64,000 nt of DNA from Roseinatronobacter sp. S2. Lineage in GTDB: Bacteria; Pseudomonadota; Alphaproteobacteria; Rhodobacterales; Rhodobacteraceae. The position numbers and the translations under genes were made by a program. The notes beneath the pieces were generated by a model that worked only from the letters and a program-made list of their open reading frames with translations, made no database searches and had not been told where the DNA came from. Position 1 is the stretch's first letter. The number at the start of each line of letters is the position of its first letter. Positions 18,755 through 27,497 of this stretch are shown piece after piece. The DNA is taken from NCBI RefSeq assembly GCF_029581395.1, contig NZ_CP121113.1, forward strand, positions 1,732,001 to 1,796,000. Reading direction: 5' to 3'.

Positions 18755-19456
18755 TTATGGTCGGGCGGTAAACACCGCCATCTGACTGGCACCCCCAAGG
18801 TCCGGATGACAGCCCGCAATGTCGCGATAGCTGACATCATACCCAAACGCCGCACCCACACGGTCGCCCCATTTACAAAACCGCGCGCGCGGCCATTCAA
18901 AACGGTGGTCGGGGTGGCGAAACCGGTGCGCAGGCACCCCCAGAAGCACGTTGAATTCCGCATTCGGGGTTGTCACAACCACCATGCGCGGCCGCATCTG
19001 CCCGAATACGGCGCGTTCCAGCTGCGACAGGTTGGACGGGTCGATATGTTCAATCGTCTCGATCAAGACCGCGCAATCAAATCCGGCCAGCGCAGGGTGC
19101 GCTTCGGTCATGGACCCCGCGCGCAATTCGGTGCTGGCCACCGTTTGCGGCAGTTTCGACAGCCGGTTTTGCAATCGCGCAAGTGATGCGGTGCAAATAT
19201 CAACGCCCACCAGCCGTGTGATTTCCGGATGTGCGGCCAGCCGCACAAACAGATCACCGTCCCCGCATCCCAGATCAAGCACACTGCGCGCGCCCGAATT
19301 TGCGACCACACCAAAGGCCGCTTTCAGCCGTTCCTCATGCATCCATGTGGTCACGGTGTCCGCCCCCCAATGGGCACATCGCGCACGGGAAATTCGGCGG
19401 GTATGCTGGGGTATATCTGCAATACGTCCCGCCGTTTTGCGGGGCAGGTGGGGCAC
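18755..19456 (-). CDS. Hen1-type 3'-terminal RNA ribose 2'-O-methyltransferase domain protein
   Basis: A 233-residue SAM-dependent methyltransferase. Motif I is VLDLGCGDGD (residues 59-68). The metal-binding signature of HEN1 is present: E133-T-I-E136-H137 and a later His in RHPDHRFEW (181-188). VFGQMRPRMVVVTTPNAEFN and WPRARFCKWGDRV also fit HEN1. HEN1 enzymes methylate the 2'-OH of the terminal nucleotide of RNA. Bacterial Hen1 normally has an extra N-terminal domain and works with the end-healing and ligating enzyme Pnkp; both are absent here, as in short stand-alone versions. The start is a GTG at 19456; MHEERLKAAF at about residue 39 is an alternative. It follows a second methyltransferase gene by 33 bases. 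Confidence 0.78.
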   Translation of the reverse strand: MPHLPRKTAGRIADIPQHTRRISRARCAHWGADTVTTWMHEERLKAAFGVVANSGARSVLDLGCGDGDLFVRLAAHPEITRLVGVDICTASLARLQNRLSKLPQTVASTELRAGSMTEAHPALAGFDCAVLIETIEHIDPSNLSQLERAVFGQMRPRMVVVTTPNAEFNVLLGVPAHRFRHPDHRFEWPRARFCKWGDRVGAAFGYDVSYRDIAGCHPDLGGASQMAVFTARP

Positions 19457-19489
19457 TCATGCAGATGCGGCTTTGTCATGGCGCCACCG

Positions 19490-20176
19490 CTACCGCGAAA
19501 CAGGGCGTTGCATCAAGACCACATCTTTGACCGGCACATGACATGTCCACCCCCAAAGCTGCGCCAGATAGTGAAATGTTGCCTCGCGGTAAAACACCAC
19601 ATGTGTCGGGTCCTTACGGTAATGCCATGTCGCAAAGCGGGCATCCTCGGTCTGGAAACATGTCATCACGCCCATCCAGCCACCGGGGCGTACAAGCCCG
19701 CGCAAGCGGGCAAATTCGGCGCGGGGGGTATGGAAATGCTCGGCCGTCTCGGTGCAGGTCACGAAATCATACACTGACGACAAGGGCGCCGGATCAGGGG
19801 CAAAAAACGGATCGAACAGCGCCACGTTGTGGCCGGCCGCGCGCAGGATTTCCGCAAGCGCAGGACCAGGCCCACAGCCATAATCCAGCCCATGCGATGC
19901 CGGTGAAAGCCGTTCAAGCAACGGGTCGGCCAGTTTGCGCAGAAAACGGCGATAGCGCGGGTCGTCGGCATGGTTTTCGTGGTGCAGGTAGTGGGCGTAT
20001 TCGTCCTCGCGTGACAGCCTGTGTTGTGGCGCCAGAAATCGCGCTTCGCATGACAGGCACCGGAAATAGTCCTGCCCCCCGACAGACAGGAACACTTGGG
20101 GCTGTTTGGCTGCGCAGACCGGGCAACCGTCGGGGTCGGGCGATGATGGCGGAGCGAATTCCGCACGCCCCGTCAT
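19490..20176 (-). CDS. Class I SAM-dependent methyltransferase with N-terminal zinc ribbon
   Basis: A 228-residue protein. The N terminus carries four cysteines in two C-x2-C pairs (Cys18/Cys21 in CPVC and Cys40/Cys43 in CLSC), a zinc ribbon. Methyltransferase motif I is GLDYGCGPGPALAEIL, followed by LFDPFF and the post-motif CTETAEHFHTPRAEF typical of the Methyltransf_23 group. The substrate is unknown. The start at 20176 gives a family-like N terminus; the in-frame ATG at 20296 adds about 40 unrelated residues. It sits upstream of the Hen1-like gene, probably in the same transcript. Confidence 0.8.
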   Translation of the reverse strand: MTGRAEFAPPSSPDPDGCPVCAAKQPQVFLSVGGQDYFRCLSCEARFLAPQHRLSREDEYAHYLHHENHADDPRYRRFLRKLADPLLERLSPASHGLDYGCGPGPALAEILRAAGHNVALFDPFFAPDPAPLSSVYDFVTCTETAEHFHTPRAEFARLRGLVRPGGWMGVMTCFQTEDARFATWHYRKDPTHVVFYREATFHYLAQLWGWTCHVPVKDVVLMQRPVSR

Positions 20177-21049
20177 GTGGTTGATCCGGGAGTGCTGTGG
20201 TCCAGAAGGATTGCCAATGCGCAGGGCCGGAACATCTGTGGGGTGTGAAATACCGCAGGCGTTGCCCGTAGCCGCGGCAAAGCTTGCCCAAGGCATTCGG
20301 CGAATTGTGCAAAAGCCCGATCGTCTGACGATGGTCCGCCCCCTTCGTCCGGATTCAAATGCTTGCGGCCAGCGGCAATGCCCGAAGATTGGCAGGGATG
20401 CCCACCTTGCATGACAATGACCATGTCGGGCATATGGGCTTTTCTTCTCCCTCTCCAGATATCGGGCTTGCGCCTCAGGGACGGCGCACCAATGGCAGAA
20501 ATGACAAGGCAGAGGGTTTTGAACAAAGCGGGCATATTATCCCTATCTGATGGGTGCTCAGGTTTTGATCCGATGATTTTTCCTTATTGCAAGGTGCGTG
20601 TCGTCCGCTTTCGCCCATGTTTTCGCGCGAACGATACCCATGTTGGAACGGCCGTTATGGTAAGTCCAGTGCGAATATTCGAACTCAGATCCACCGCCAC
20701 CCGCCCGAAATACCATGAGGTGCGTTGCATATTTACCGTGTCACAAAATCGGGTTCGCATCGCCGGAATGTTTGCTCCACATGCCCCGGACAGATTGTGC
20801 GGCTGGAACTGCGGCCGGGAGTTCGTCCAACCGCCTCGATGAAATGCCGCCATGTACGATTTTGTATGCGCAGGCAAGAAATCGGGTCCGATGCTTCTGC
20901 GCGGGCGGTTGAGTTAGACCAGTAGCGCCGCTTGAAACTCAGGGATAAACGCCCCTGATCCGCCCCCAACGCAAAGGGATGGCGCGCGTCTACAGTCCCT
21001 CAGGCATGAGTGTGTCTTTGGTTTGACACTGTTGATCTGTTCTCAACCG
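20177..21049. other. Gene-poor stretch of about 870 bases
   Basis: I see no recognisable gene here. The longest frames (20363-20842 on plus, 20173-20535 on minus) have no domain, no convincing ribosome site and unusual composition for the window. The part 20560-20900 looks less GC-rich than its surroundings. It may be a decayed gene or an old insertion. The left end carries the promoter of the two methyltransferase genes; the right end is the 3' side of the large flagellar-cluster gene. Confidence 0.4.
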
Positions 21050-23299
21050 TCACGGGCTGGAAAGAAGAACATCGGCCAGACGTTCCCGTAACTGGGCGCT
21101 GCTCAGGACGGTGTTTCGGCCAGCGTCCAGCAGGCCTGTCTCTGCCCCAAATTCGCCTTCAACGGATTGGGGTGTGCCTTGGGCAAATTCTATATCATCT
21201 TGCTGAACTGATTGTGCGAGTATCGGTTCCTCAATCGTGCGTGTCTGCACCCCCCCCGAGGGCGCGGCTGAATCCTCGGGCATTGGGGGGGATGGTTGAG
21301 GTTCTGCTACGTTGGTCGCGTCAGGTTTCGGCGCAATCCGGACCGGCGGGTCAACGTCTGCCAGAAACGGTCCAGGCATTTCATCTCCGCGTGTCGCATT
21401 GCTGGCGCTGTCCGCTGATGGTTGTGTTAACAGGTATGCCTGCTCCTCAAATCCCAGCGACGCAAGACGGATTGCCAGCGCCTCTTTCCCTTCGGTGGAC
21501 AGCGGCAGGTCCCAGGGTGTGTGCTCGAATATCTGCTTGACGAACACCGTGTCATCGGCGCGCGCGGTCAGATCCAGCAGCAGTTCTTCCAGCAGGATTT
21601 CGTTTTCTCGGGCAATCAGCCCCGCATCATTCATGCGCACAAGCGCAAGTGCATCGGCAATGCGTTCCGAGCGTGACAACCCTAGCGCAAGAAGTGTGGA
21701 GAGCGAGCGCCCTTCGTCTGAACCGCGAAGCGCCCGCAGCAGCGATTGCGCTTCATCCGCAAGCTCGGATGAGATTGGCAGATTCAAGGCTTCCTGTCGT
21801 TGTAACAAGAAAATTAACGACTCTATGGTCGGATCAGACAGCAGATCATGTTCCAGTCTTTCTGCGTCCTTTTCGGACACCCGCGGCAGGTCAAGCGTTG
21901 CCTGGGCCAGCCGAAGGGGATCAGAACGTGTCTCCGAGATACGATCAAGACTGTCCCGAATGCTATGTGCCTGCGATAAATGGCCCTGCGCGGCAAGGTG
22001 GCGGATAACATGTGGACCAAGATGAAGTCGTAGATGGGCAGGCAGGGCCTGAAGCAATTGAACCAGTTGTGGAACGGGAAAGTTATCCGGTAGCGGACCC
22101 GGAAGCGTGGCAAGCGCCTGCCAAAGCGGCGCGACCCCACCGCAAGCCCCTATATCCAGTGCAGCAAGCCAATCTGGCAGGGGTTCAAGATCGACAAGAT
22201 AGCTGATACTTTCCAAAATCCCGTCTTCTGGCCGGAACGGCCTGATCAAAGACAGGATCTGGCGCGCCTCTGCCCCGAAACCAAGATAGAGGTTGTGTTT
22301 CACGAGGCTGCGTGTTGCGTCAAGATCAAGCGCGTCCATCTCATTGTACATCACCCCTGAACCATATGGTGCAAGCAGCAGGGGTGCATCCGTCCCCCAT
22401 TCCGAAGGGTCGATGCTGGCCGGGGCCGGACAGATTGAAAATATATCGTTTTGCAAGCTGCGCGGCGTGGTCCCGCGCGCGGCCGCCACGCTGTCCGTGA
22501 TTGTCAGATGTCCGGAAGCATTGGTGCCCTGCGCGGACACATCGGAGTGCGGTCTGTCTTCTGTGACGGGCATGTTTGGCTGGGGGGCGGGCTTGATATC
22601 CCGATCGGGGGTCAACAGCCCTTGACCAACGGCTTCGGACAAGGCGCGCCCGAGGTCCTGCGTCATCCCTTCCAGTGACGCGATCGGTTGCGAGGGAACA
22701 TCTGCGGGCAGATTTACGACATTACCTAAAGGTGCGCCGATGAGTTGAGAGAGCAACAACGACCTGTGCTGCTGCGTTTCAACAAGACGCCCGGTCAGCG
22801 AGTTGGCAAGCGATTGCCCTGCCGTCACGACATGATCAGGTGCTTTAACCGCGACATCGGGCCGCCCCGGTTGCATTTGCACAGAGCGGGTTTGCGGGCG
22901 CGTGGTGTTGGCTGCAGGCTTGGCCTTCGGGGCTTCGATTTCCACGATGTCCATGACCAGATACTGCGGTAAATCCTCGGAGGCGCGAACGATGCAGTCA
23001 CAGGCCAGCCGCATTTCCAGACCTGTATCTGTTTGCTGTAGCGAAGCAAGGCGCGTTCTGGGAATTCGGGAAAACGTCTGCGACAGGTCGAAATCAAGCG
23101 CGGGACCTGAAATACTTAGAATAGCCAAATGGCCGTCCTGTGTCAGGCGCCAGTCATTTGCTTCGGGTATCTGAATGACAAGGCGTGTGAAAACTGTATG
23201 TTCCCCCGCCCGCACGGGAACTGTGGTGGTTTGGGCAAAGGCCTTGAAGCCGATAACGGGCATACACAGTATGACCAGAAAAATAAAGAATTTCCACAT
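21050..23299 (-). CDS. Large periplasmic protein of the flagellar cluster, AMIN-like N terminus
   Basis: A 749-residue protein with a signal peptide (residues 1-22, cleavage after AFA). Residues 30-125 (GEHTVFTRLVIQIPEANDWR, then beta strands ending LPQYLVMDIVEIE) resemble an AMIN-type beta domain, known for binding peptidoglycan or secretin-like rings. A Pro/Gln-rich linker follows. The C-terminal half is mostly helical (SLVKHNLYLGFGAEARQILSLI and many similar helices), like a repeat solenoid. It begins two bases after motA and shares its operon. The position suggests a role at the stator or peptidoglycan interface, but no tested function is known to me. Confidence 0.65.
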   Translation of the reverse strand: MWKFFIFLVILCMPVIGFKAFAQTTTVPVRAGEHTVFTRLVIQIPEANDWRLTQDGHLAILSISGPALDFDLSQTFSRIPRTRLASLQQTDTGLEMRLACDCIVRASEDLPQYLVMDIVEIEAPKAKPAANTTRPQTRSVQMQPGRPDVAVKAPDHVVTAGQSLANSLTGRLVETQQHRSLLLSQLIGAPLGNVVNLPADVPSQPIASLEGMTQDLGRALSEAVGQGLLTPDRDIKPAPQPNMPVTEDRPHSDVSAQGTNASGHLTITDSVAAARGTTPRSLQNDIFSICPAPASIDPSEWGTDAPLLLAPYGSGVMYNEMDALDLDATRSLVKHNLYLGFGAEARQILSLIRPFRPEDGILESISYLVDLEPLPDWLAALDIGACGGVAPLWQALATLPGPLPDNFPVPQLVQLLQALPAHLRLHLGPHVIRHLAAQGHLSQAHSIRDSLDRISETRSDPLRLAQATLDLPRVSEKDAERLEHDLLSDPTIESLIFLLQRQEALNLPISSELADEAQSLLRALRGSDEGRSLSTLLALGLSRSERIADALALVRMNDAGLIARENEILLEELLLDLTARADDTVFVKQIFEHTPWDLPLSTEGKEALAIRLASLGFEEQAYLLTQPSADSASNATRGDEMPGPFLADVDPPVRIAPKPDATNVAEPQPSPPMPEDSAAPSGGVQTRTIEEPILAQSVQQDDIEFAQGTPQSVEGEFGAETGLLDAGRNTVLSSAQLRERLADVLLSSP

Positions 23300-23301
23300 A
23301 G

Positions 23302-24171
23302 TTACGCTACGTTCTTCTTGAGGTCCCGCATCGCGGTTTCCAGTTCGCTGAAATCCGGGCGTTGGTGATGTGGTGTGTTTTGTCGCCCGACTTCAATGCA
23401 GATATTGGCAGGATGGGCGTGCAGATTGGCGATCATCACTTCGCGGATCAGTTGGAAAAAATGATCGTCCTCTTCGACAATGTCTCGCATGCGTCCCGCG
23501 ATCGGCCCTACGAAACAATATGCCAGGAAAACCCCCAGAAATGTGCCAGTCAGCGCCCCACCGATCATCTTGCCCAGAATCTCCGGCGGCTCGGCAATTG
23601 AACCCATGGTTTTGATAATCCCCAGCACCGCTGCCACAATGCCCAGTGCGGGCAGGGCGTCTGCAACAATTTGCACCGCGTGGCTGGTGTGCAGCGCATG
23701 ATGTTTGTGCGCTTCGAGCCGTTTATCAAGCACTTCTTCAACCTGGTGGGGGTCGTCATAATTCATGGATGCCGCGCGTAAGGTGTCACAGATCAGGTCC
23801 ACAACATCATGATCCGCCAGAATTTTTGGGTATTTCAGAAAGATGGCAGAGTCAGAGGGAGCCTCGATCTGTTCCTCGATTGCGACAGGATTTTGCCGTG
23901 ACAGCCAGATCAGTTCAAACAGCAGGCACAAGAGATCGCGATAATCCGCCGCCAGCCATTTCGGTCCCTTGAACACACGTGAAATGTCCCGCCCGGTGCC
24001 TTTTATAGTTGCGATATTGTTGCCAAGGATGAATGCCCCCGCGGCGGCGCCACCAATCATTGCCATCTCGAATGGTAGCGCCTTCAGGATAATTCCCATC
24101 GTGCCCCCGGCGGCAAGATACCCGCCGAAAACCATGACGAAGACAATAACGATGCCAACAATTGCTATCAC
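23302..24171 (-). CDS. motA: Flagellar motor stator protein MotA
   Basis: MotA (289 residues) forms with MotB the ion channel that drives flagellar rotation. The N terminus IAIVGIVIVFVMVFGGYLAAGG is the first membrane helix, and four helices are visible in all. The cytoplasmic loop contains the charged torque-generating region, and the last two helices end in GIVAAVLGIIKTMG and GALTGTFLGVFLAYCFVGPIA. The start is a GTG (24171) with AGAGG seven bases upstream; no ATG fits the family N terminus. A (TG)7 tract lies in its leader. motB is not in the window. Confidence 0.95.
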   Translation of the reverse strand: MIAIVGIVIVFVMVFGGYLAAGGTMGIILKALPFEMAMIGGAAAGAFILGNNIATIKGTGRDISRVFKGPKWLAADYRDLLCLLFELIWLSRQNPVAIEEQIEAPSDSAIFLKYPKILADHDVVDLICDTLRAASMNYDDPHQVEEVLDKRLEAHKHHALHTSHAVQIVADALPALGIVAAVLGIIKTMGSIAEPPEILGKMIGGALTGTFLGVFLAYCFVGPIAGRMRDIVEEDDHFFQLIREVMIANLHAHPANICIEVGRQNTPHHQRPDFSELETAMRDLKKNVA

Positions 24172-24186
24172 AATAAGCCTCTGTCT

Positions 24187-24200
24187 TGTGTGTGTGTGTG
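24187..24200 (+). repeat. (TG)7 dinucleotide tract in the motA leader
   Basis: Seven perfect TG units lie 16 to 29 bases upstream of the motA start codon. On the motA strand the tract reads as (CA)7. Such a tract can change length by slippage, which would alter spacing in the leader or promoter of motA. No evidence of variation is available from one sequence. Confidence 0.8.
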
Positions 24201-24265
24201 ATGTGCTTCAAGCGATGATCTTGGCGCAGCTTCGTTAAGAAAGCGCTTCCGCGACTTGTGAAAAA

Positions 24266-24856
24266 TCAGTTCTGTGGCGCATTCGCGTTGCGTCCGGCAA
24301 GTACGGCACTGATTGCGTAGGCAGTCATAGGATCGAGTGCGGCCATGACGGCGCCGGCAAAATCCGGCCTAAGGCGGGCGAAGAACCCGGCGGCAAACTG
24401 GACGTCCATCTGCCCGAAAAGATCTGCGGCCTGCTGTGGTTTCATGTGTTCATAAACGGCTGTCAGGCGCGCGACATCATCCTCTGCGGCCGATTCGGTC
24501 AGGGCCAGCGTTTGCAACAGGCGTTCCTCTGCCAGTGCGAGTTGTTCCAGTTGCTGACGAATATCCGATTCCGCTTGCCGCAGGTCTTCGGCGCGCTGAT
24601 CAAGGCGCTCTTCCATTTGCTGCAAGCGTGCCTCTCTCGCGCGCAGGCTTTGGAAAAGATCGCCCGGATCGGGTGACGCGGCCTCCTGCGTGGTGGTGGC
24701 CTCGACTGGCGGCGGAGTATTTTCTGCGGCGATAACTTCCGCGACACCAAGGCCAAGACGGGACAGGCCCGCGAAAAAGAACAGCCCCGTCAACACCATA
24801 AGTGCAGAAGATGCACCGCGTTTGTGGGCTGGATTGCGTGTGACCGGTCTTTTCAT
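24266..24856 (-). CDS. MotE-like flagellar protein
   Basis: The protein has 196 residues with one membrane segment (about residues 18-40, SALMVLTGLFFFAGLSRLGL). A heptad-rich coiled coil follows (about 65-125, REARLQQMEERLDQRAEDLR). The C-terminal domain (AVYEHMKPQQAADLFGQMD, then FARLRPDFAGAVMAALDP) is the MgtE-N-like fold of MotE proteins. In Sinorhizobium, MotE acts as a periplasmic chaperone for the motor protein MotC. Its start overlaps the stop of the upstream gene by four bases (ATGA), so it is translationally coupled. motA lies 94 bases downstream. Confidence 0.72.
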   Translation of the reverse strand: MKRPVTRNPAHKRGASSALMVLTGLFFFAGLSRLGLGVAEVIAAENTPPPVEATTTQEAASPDPGDLFQSLRAREARLQQMEERLDQRAEDLRQAESDIRQQLEQLALAEERLLQTLALTESAAEDDVARLTAVYEHMKPQQAADLFGQMDVQFAAGFFARLRPDFAGAVMAALDPMTAYAISAVLAGRNANAPQN

Positions 24857-25272
24857 GCGCGACGACCTGCTGCTTCGCGTTGTCGCAAAACACGAGGTTT
24901 CTTCGCCTTGTCACGAATAAGGGGCGAAAAATCAGTGTCTTCGTCACAATCTAGGTCGTTGCCGGCACCTGCCGTCGCGCGGCTGGTGCGGGACCGCGGC
25001 TGCGTGGCGGCAAGCAGCAATTCAAGGTTTCGGGTCGCGGTTTCGGCGCGGGCAATTGTCAGGTTCAGACCGGATTCTGCCTTGGTGCTGGATTGCGACG
25101 CTGCATTCAGCGCCTGAGTCAATGCGTCCACCTGTTGGGACAAGATCGCGATTGCCGAACCCACATCCCCATCCAGCCGCGTCAGCGCGCGCAGCCTGCG
25201 CGACAGAAGCATGCAATAGGCGGCAGCGAGAAAGGCCCCAAGCGCAACAGCGATATCTATCAGAATTGCCAT
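24853..25272 (-). CDS. DUF6468-like flagellar-cluster membrane protein
   Basis: A 139-residue protein with one N-terminal membrane helix (MAILIDIAVALGAFLAAAYC), then RRLRALTRLDGDVGSAIAIL and a helical region, ending in a charged tail. The pattern of one helix, a YC motif and a following R-rich L-R stretch resembles DUF6468 proteins found beside fliL in alphaproteobacteria. The start at 25272 has AAGGGG seven bases upstream. The gene lies 10 bases after fliL and overlaps the MotE-like gene by four bases. Its function is unknown. Confidence 0.65.
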   Translation of the reverse strand: MAILIDIAVALGAFLAAAYCMLLSRRLRALTRLDGDVGSAIAILSQQVDALTQALNAASQSSTKAESGLNLTIARAETATRNLELLLAATQPRSRTSRATAGAGNDLDCDEDTDFSPLIRDKAKKPRVLRQREAAGRRA

Positions 25273-25282
25273 AAGAAACCCC

Positions 25283-25768
25283 TTAGCTAAGTACAAATTC
25301 AGTGATCAGGAAATCGCGAATATGCCCTTGGCCCGCGACAGTTTGCAGCCGCCGCAAGATCTGGGCGCGCAGCCGGATCAGCGAGGCCGGTTCAGCCAGA
25401 TCGCGCGGATCGACCGCGCGCAGATACATGTTGATGACGTCAATAAACCGGGGCTGAAGTCGCTCAATCTCGGTGCGCGACGTTGCTTCCACTTCGATTT
25501 GACCCGCGAACTGCAAATGCCGCGATGTTGACCCCGGCGCCAAGCTTATGGTGATTCGCTCAATCGGGATGAATGCAAAATCCTGCGCGATGGCAGCAGA
25601 CTTTTTGCCTTGCTCCGATGGGGCCAGAATCATGCCTGAATAGACCGCGAAAAACGCCCCCCCCCCCAGCAATAATGCGCCTGTCAGGCCAATAATGATT
25701 GGCCCCCTTCGCGACTTTCTGGAGGGGTCTGTTCCGTCACTGGCTGGTGTGTCTGTGGCTGTGGTCAT
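25283..25768 (-). CDS. fliL: Flagellar basal body-associated protein FliL
   Basis: FliL (161 residues) is a single-pass inner-membrane protein with a periplasmic stomatin-like domain that supports stator function. The membrane segment is GPIIIGLTGALLLGGGAFFAVY (about residues 22-43). The periplasmic part shows HLQFAGQIEVEATSRTEIERL and ends with the typical GQGHIRDFLITEFVL. The start at 25768 (MTTATDTP) has GGGAAATGG upstream. It is the first gene of the minus-strand flagellar arm and diverges from fliF. Confidence 0.88.
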   Translation of the reverse strand: MTTATDTPASDGTDPSRKSRRGPIIIGLTGALLLGGGAFFAVYSGMILAPSEQGKKSAAIAQDFAFIPIERITISLAPGSTSRHLQFAGQIEVEATSRTEIERLQPRFIDVINMYLRAVDPRDLAEPASLIRLRAQILRRLQTVAGQGHIRDFLITEFVLS

Positions 25769-25815
25769 CTGCCATTTCCCGAAAAGCGAATTTTCTTTGG
25801 TATGCCACAAGGTCA

Positions 25816-25830
25816 CTAACCGATTGTTAA
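25816..25830. promoter_or_regulatory. Candidate CtrA box between fliL and fliF
   Basis: CTAACCGATTGTTAA matches the CtrA consensus TTAA-N7-TTAA at seven of eight fixed bases; only the first T is C. It includes the AACC...GTTAA flanks preferred in Rhodobacterales. It lies roughly mid-way in the 121-base divergent region and could serve both arms. Confidence 0.6.
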
Positions 25831-25889
25831 GCGAGAGCGACGAGACTGCGATCAGGTCAAGGGCAGAAGCCCGCACAAGGAGATTCGCA

Positions 25890-27497
25890 GTGCAGAAGAT
25901 TCAGTCGCTCTGGTCCGCACTGGACACGACGAAACGCGTCATGATTATCGGGGCCGCCGTTTTGATGTTCGCGGCCATCATGGGACTGGCACGGCTTGCA
26001 TCCAGCCCCGGAATGTCACTGCTGTATGCAGGGCTGGAAGATGCGGCGTCCGGTGAAGTGATCCAGATGCTCGATACCCGCGGCATTCGCTATGATGTGC
26101 GCGGGGATGCGATTTTCGTGCCCTCCGCGCAGCGCGATGAGACGCGGCTGATGCTGGCGGCCGCAGGTTTGCCCGCCAATTCCCATTCCGGCTATGAATT
26201 GCTGGATTCGCTGTCCGGCTTTGGCACCACATCCCAGATGTTTGATGCCGCTTACTGGCGCGCGCGCGAAGGGGAACTTGCGCGCACCATATCGGCAAGC
26301 CCGCATATTCGTTCCGCGCGCGTGCATATTTCGCAAGGGGCGAATTCCGCGTTTCGGCGTGAAATCGCACCCAGTGCGTCGGTTACCGTGACAACCACCT
26401 CTGGTATGCTCAACCCTGCACAGGCGCGCGCGATCCGTTTTTTGGTGGCTTCGGCCATTGCCGGTATGCAGCCGGAGGATGTGTCGGTCATCGATGGCGC
26501 GGGCGGTCTGGTCTATGGTCCCGAAACCGAATCGCTCCCGAATGGCAGCGCTAGTGACCGTGAAGCCGACATGCGCCGCAGGGTGGAGCGACTGCTGGAA
26601 GCCCATGTCGGCTATGGCCGCGCCGTGGTCGAGTTGAGTGTCGAGACGGTGACCGACCGCGAGACGATTCAGGAACGACTGGTCGATCCTGATACGCGTG
26701 TCGCAATCAGCACCGACACCGAGGAAAGCGAAATAAACAGCACCGATTCGCGCGGGCAGGGCGTGACAGTTGCAAGCAATCTGCCCGATGGGGATGCGGC
26801 CGGGGCTGACGGCAGCGCGCAAAACCGCGAAAGCCAGACCCGCCAGCGCACCAATTTCGATGTGTCTGAAACCCGCCGCGAAATCGAGCGCGTTCCAGGC
26901 GCGATCCGGCGTTTGACCGTCGCGGTCTTGATCGACGGAATTACTGATACAGATGCGGATGGTGTCGCGACATGGCGCCCACGCAATGCGGACGAACTGG
27001 AAGGCCTGTACGAACTTGTGGCCTCCGCTGTAGGGTATGATGAGTCGCGCGGCGATGTCATAACCCTGCGCTCGCTTGCATTCGAACCCGTGGCCGCGCT
27101 GGGAACCGAGGCAAGCTCAGGTTTGTTTTCAGCCTCAAACCTGGACATCATGACATTGCTGAAATGGGTGTTTGCGCTGATTGCGCTGGTGGTTCTGGCC
27201 ATCTTTGTGCTGCGCCCGATTCTGCGGGCCGCCACGCAATCCGCCAATGTGCAGGGCCTCGCGGATTTTGACACCGATGCGCCCCCTGCCTTGATGGGGG
27301 GTGGGGGTGGATTTCCGGAAATGAACATGCCGCTTGCCCTGGATTTTCCCGCAATGGGAGGAGGGGGCGAGGCATATGGCGGGTCGGACGACCCTGTCGC
27401 GCGATTGCGTGAACTGATTGCAGAACGCCAGCAAGAATCGGTCGAAGTGTTGCGCCACTGGATGGATGACACCAGCAATTCCGCGAAGGGGAAATAG
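25890..27497 (+). CDS. fliF: Flagellar MS-ring protein FliF
   Basis: FliF (535 residues) forms the inner-membrane MS-ring on which the flagellum is built. The N-terminal membrane helix (VMIIGAAVLMFAAIMGLARL) is followed by the ring-building motif domains (LLYAGLEDAASGEVIQMLDT, then TISASPHIRSARVHIS) and the second membrane helix near residue 430 (LLKWVFALIALVVLAIFVL). The C-terminal end that binds FliG is present. The start is a GTG at 25890 with AAGGAG seven bases before it; no ATG is suitable. fliH, fliN and fliP follow. Confidence 0.95.
   Translation: MQKIQSLWSALDTTKRVMIIGAAVLMFAAIMGLARLASSPGMSLLYAGLEDAASGEVIQMLDTRGIRYDVRGDAIFVPSAQRDETRLMLAAAGLPANSHSGYELLDSLSGFGTTSQMFDAAYWRAREGELARTISASPHIRSARVHISQGANSAFRREIAPSASVTVTTTSGMLNPAQARAIRFLVASAIAGMQPEDVSVIDGAGGLVYGPETESLPNGSASDREADMRRRVERLLEAHVGYGRAVVELSVETVTDRETIQERLVDPDTRVAISTDTEESEINSTDSRGQGVTVASNLPDGDAAGADGSAQNRESQTRQRTNFDVSETRREIERVPGAIRRLTVAVLIDGITDTDADGVATWRPRNADELEGLYELVASAVGYDESRGDVITLRSLAFEPVAALGTEASSGLFSASNLDIMTLLKWVFALIALVVLAIFVLRPILRAATQSANVQGLADFDTDAPPALMGGGGGFPEMNMPLALDFPAMGGGGEAYGGSDDPVARLRELIAERQQESVEVLRHWMDDTSNSAKGK

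Noticed and set aside
20363..20842. 159-codon plus-strand frame in the gene-poor stretch
   Set aside because: It has no domain, no convincing ribosome site and atypical composition, so a functional gene is not supported.
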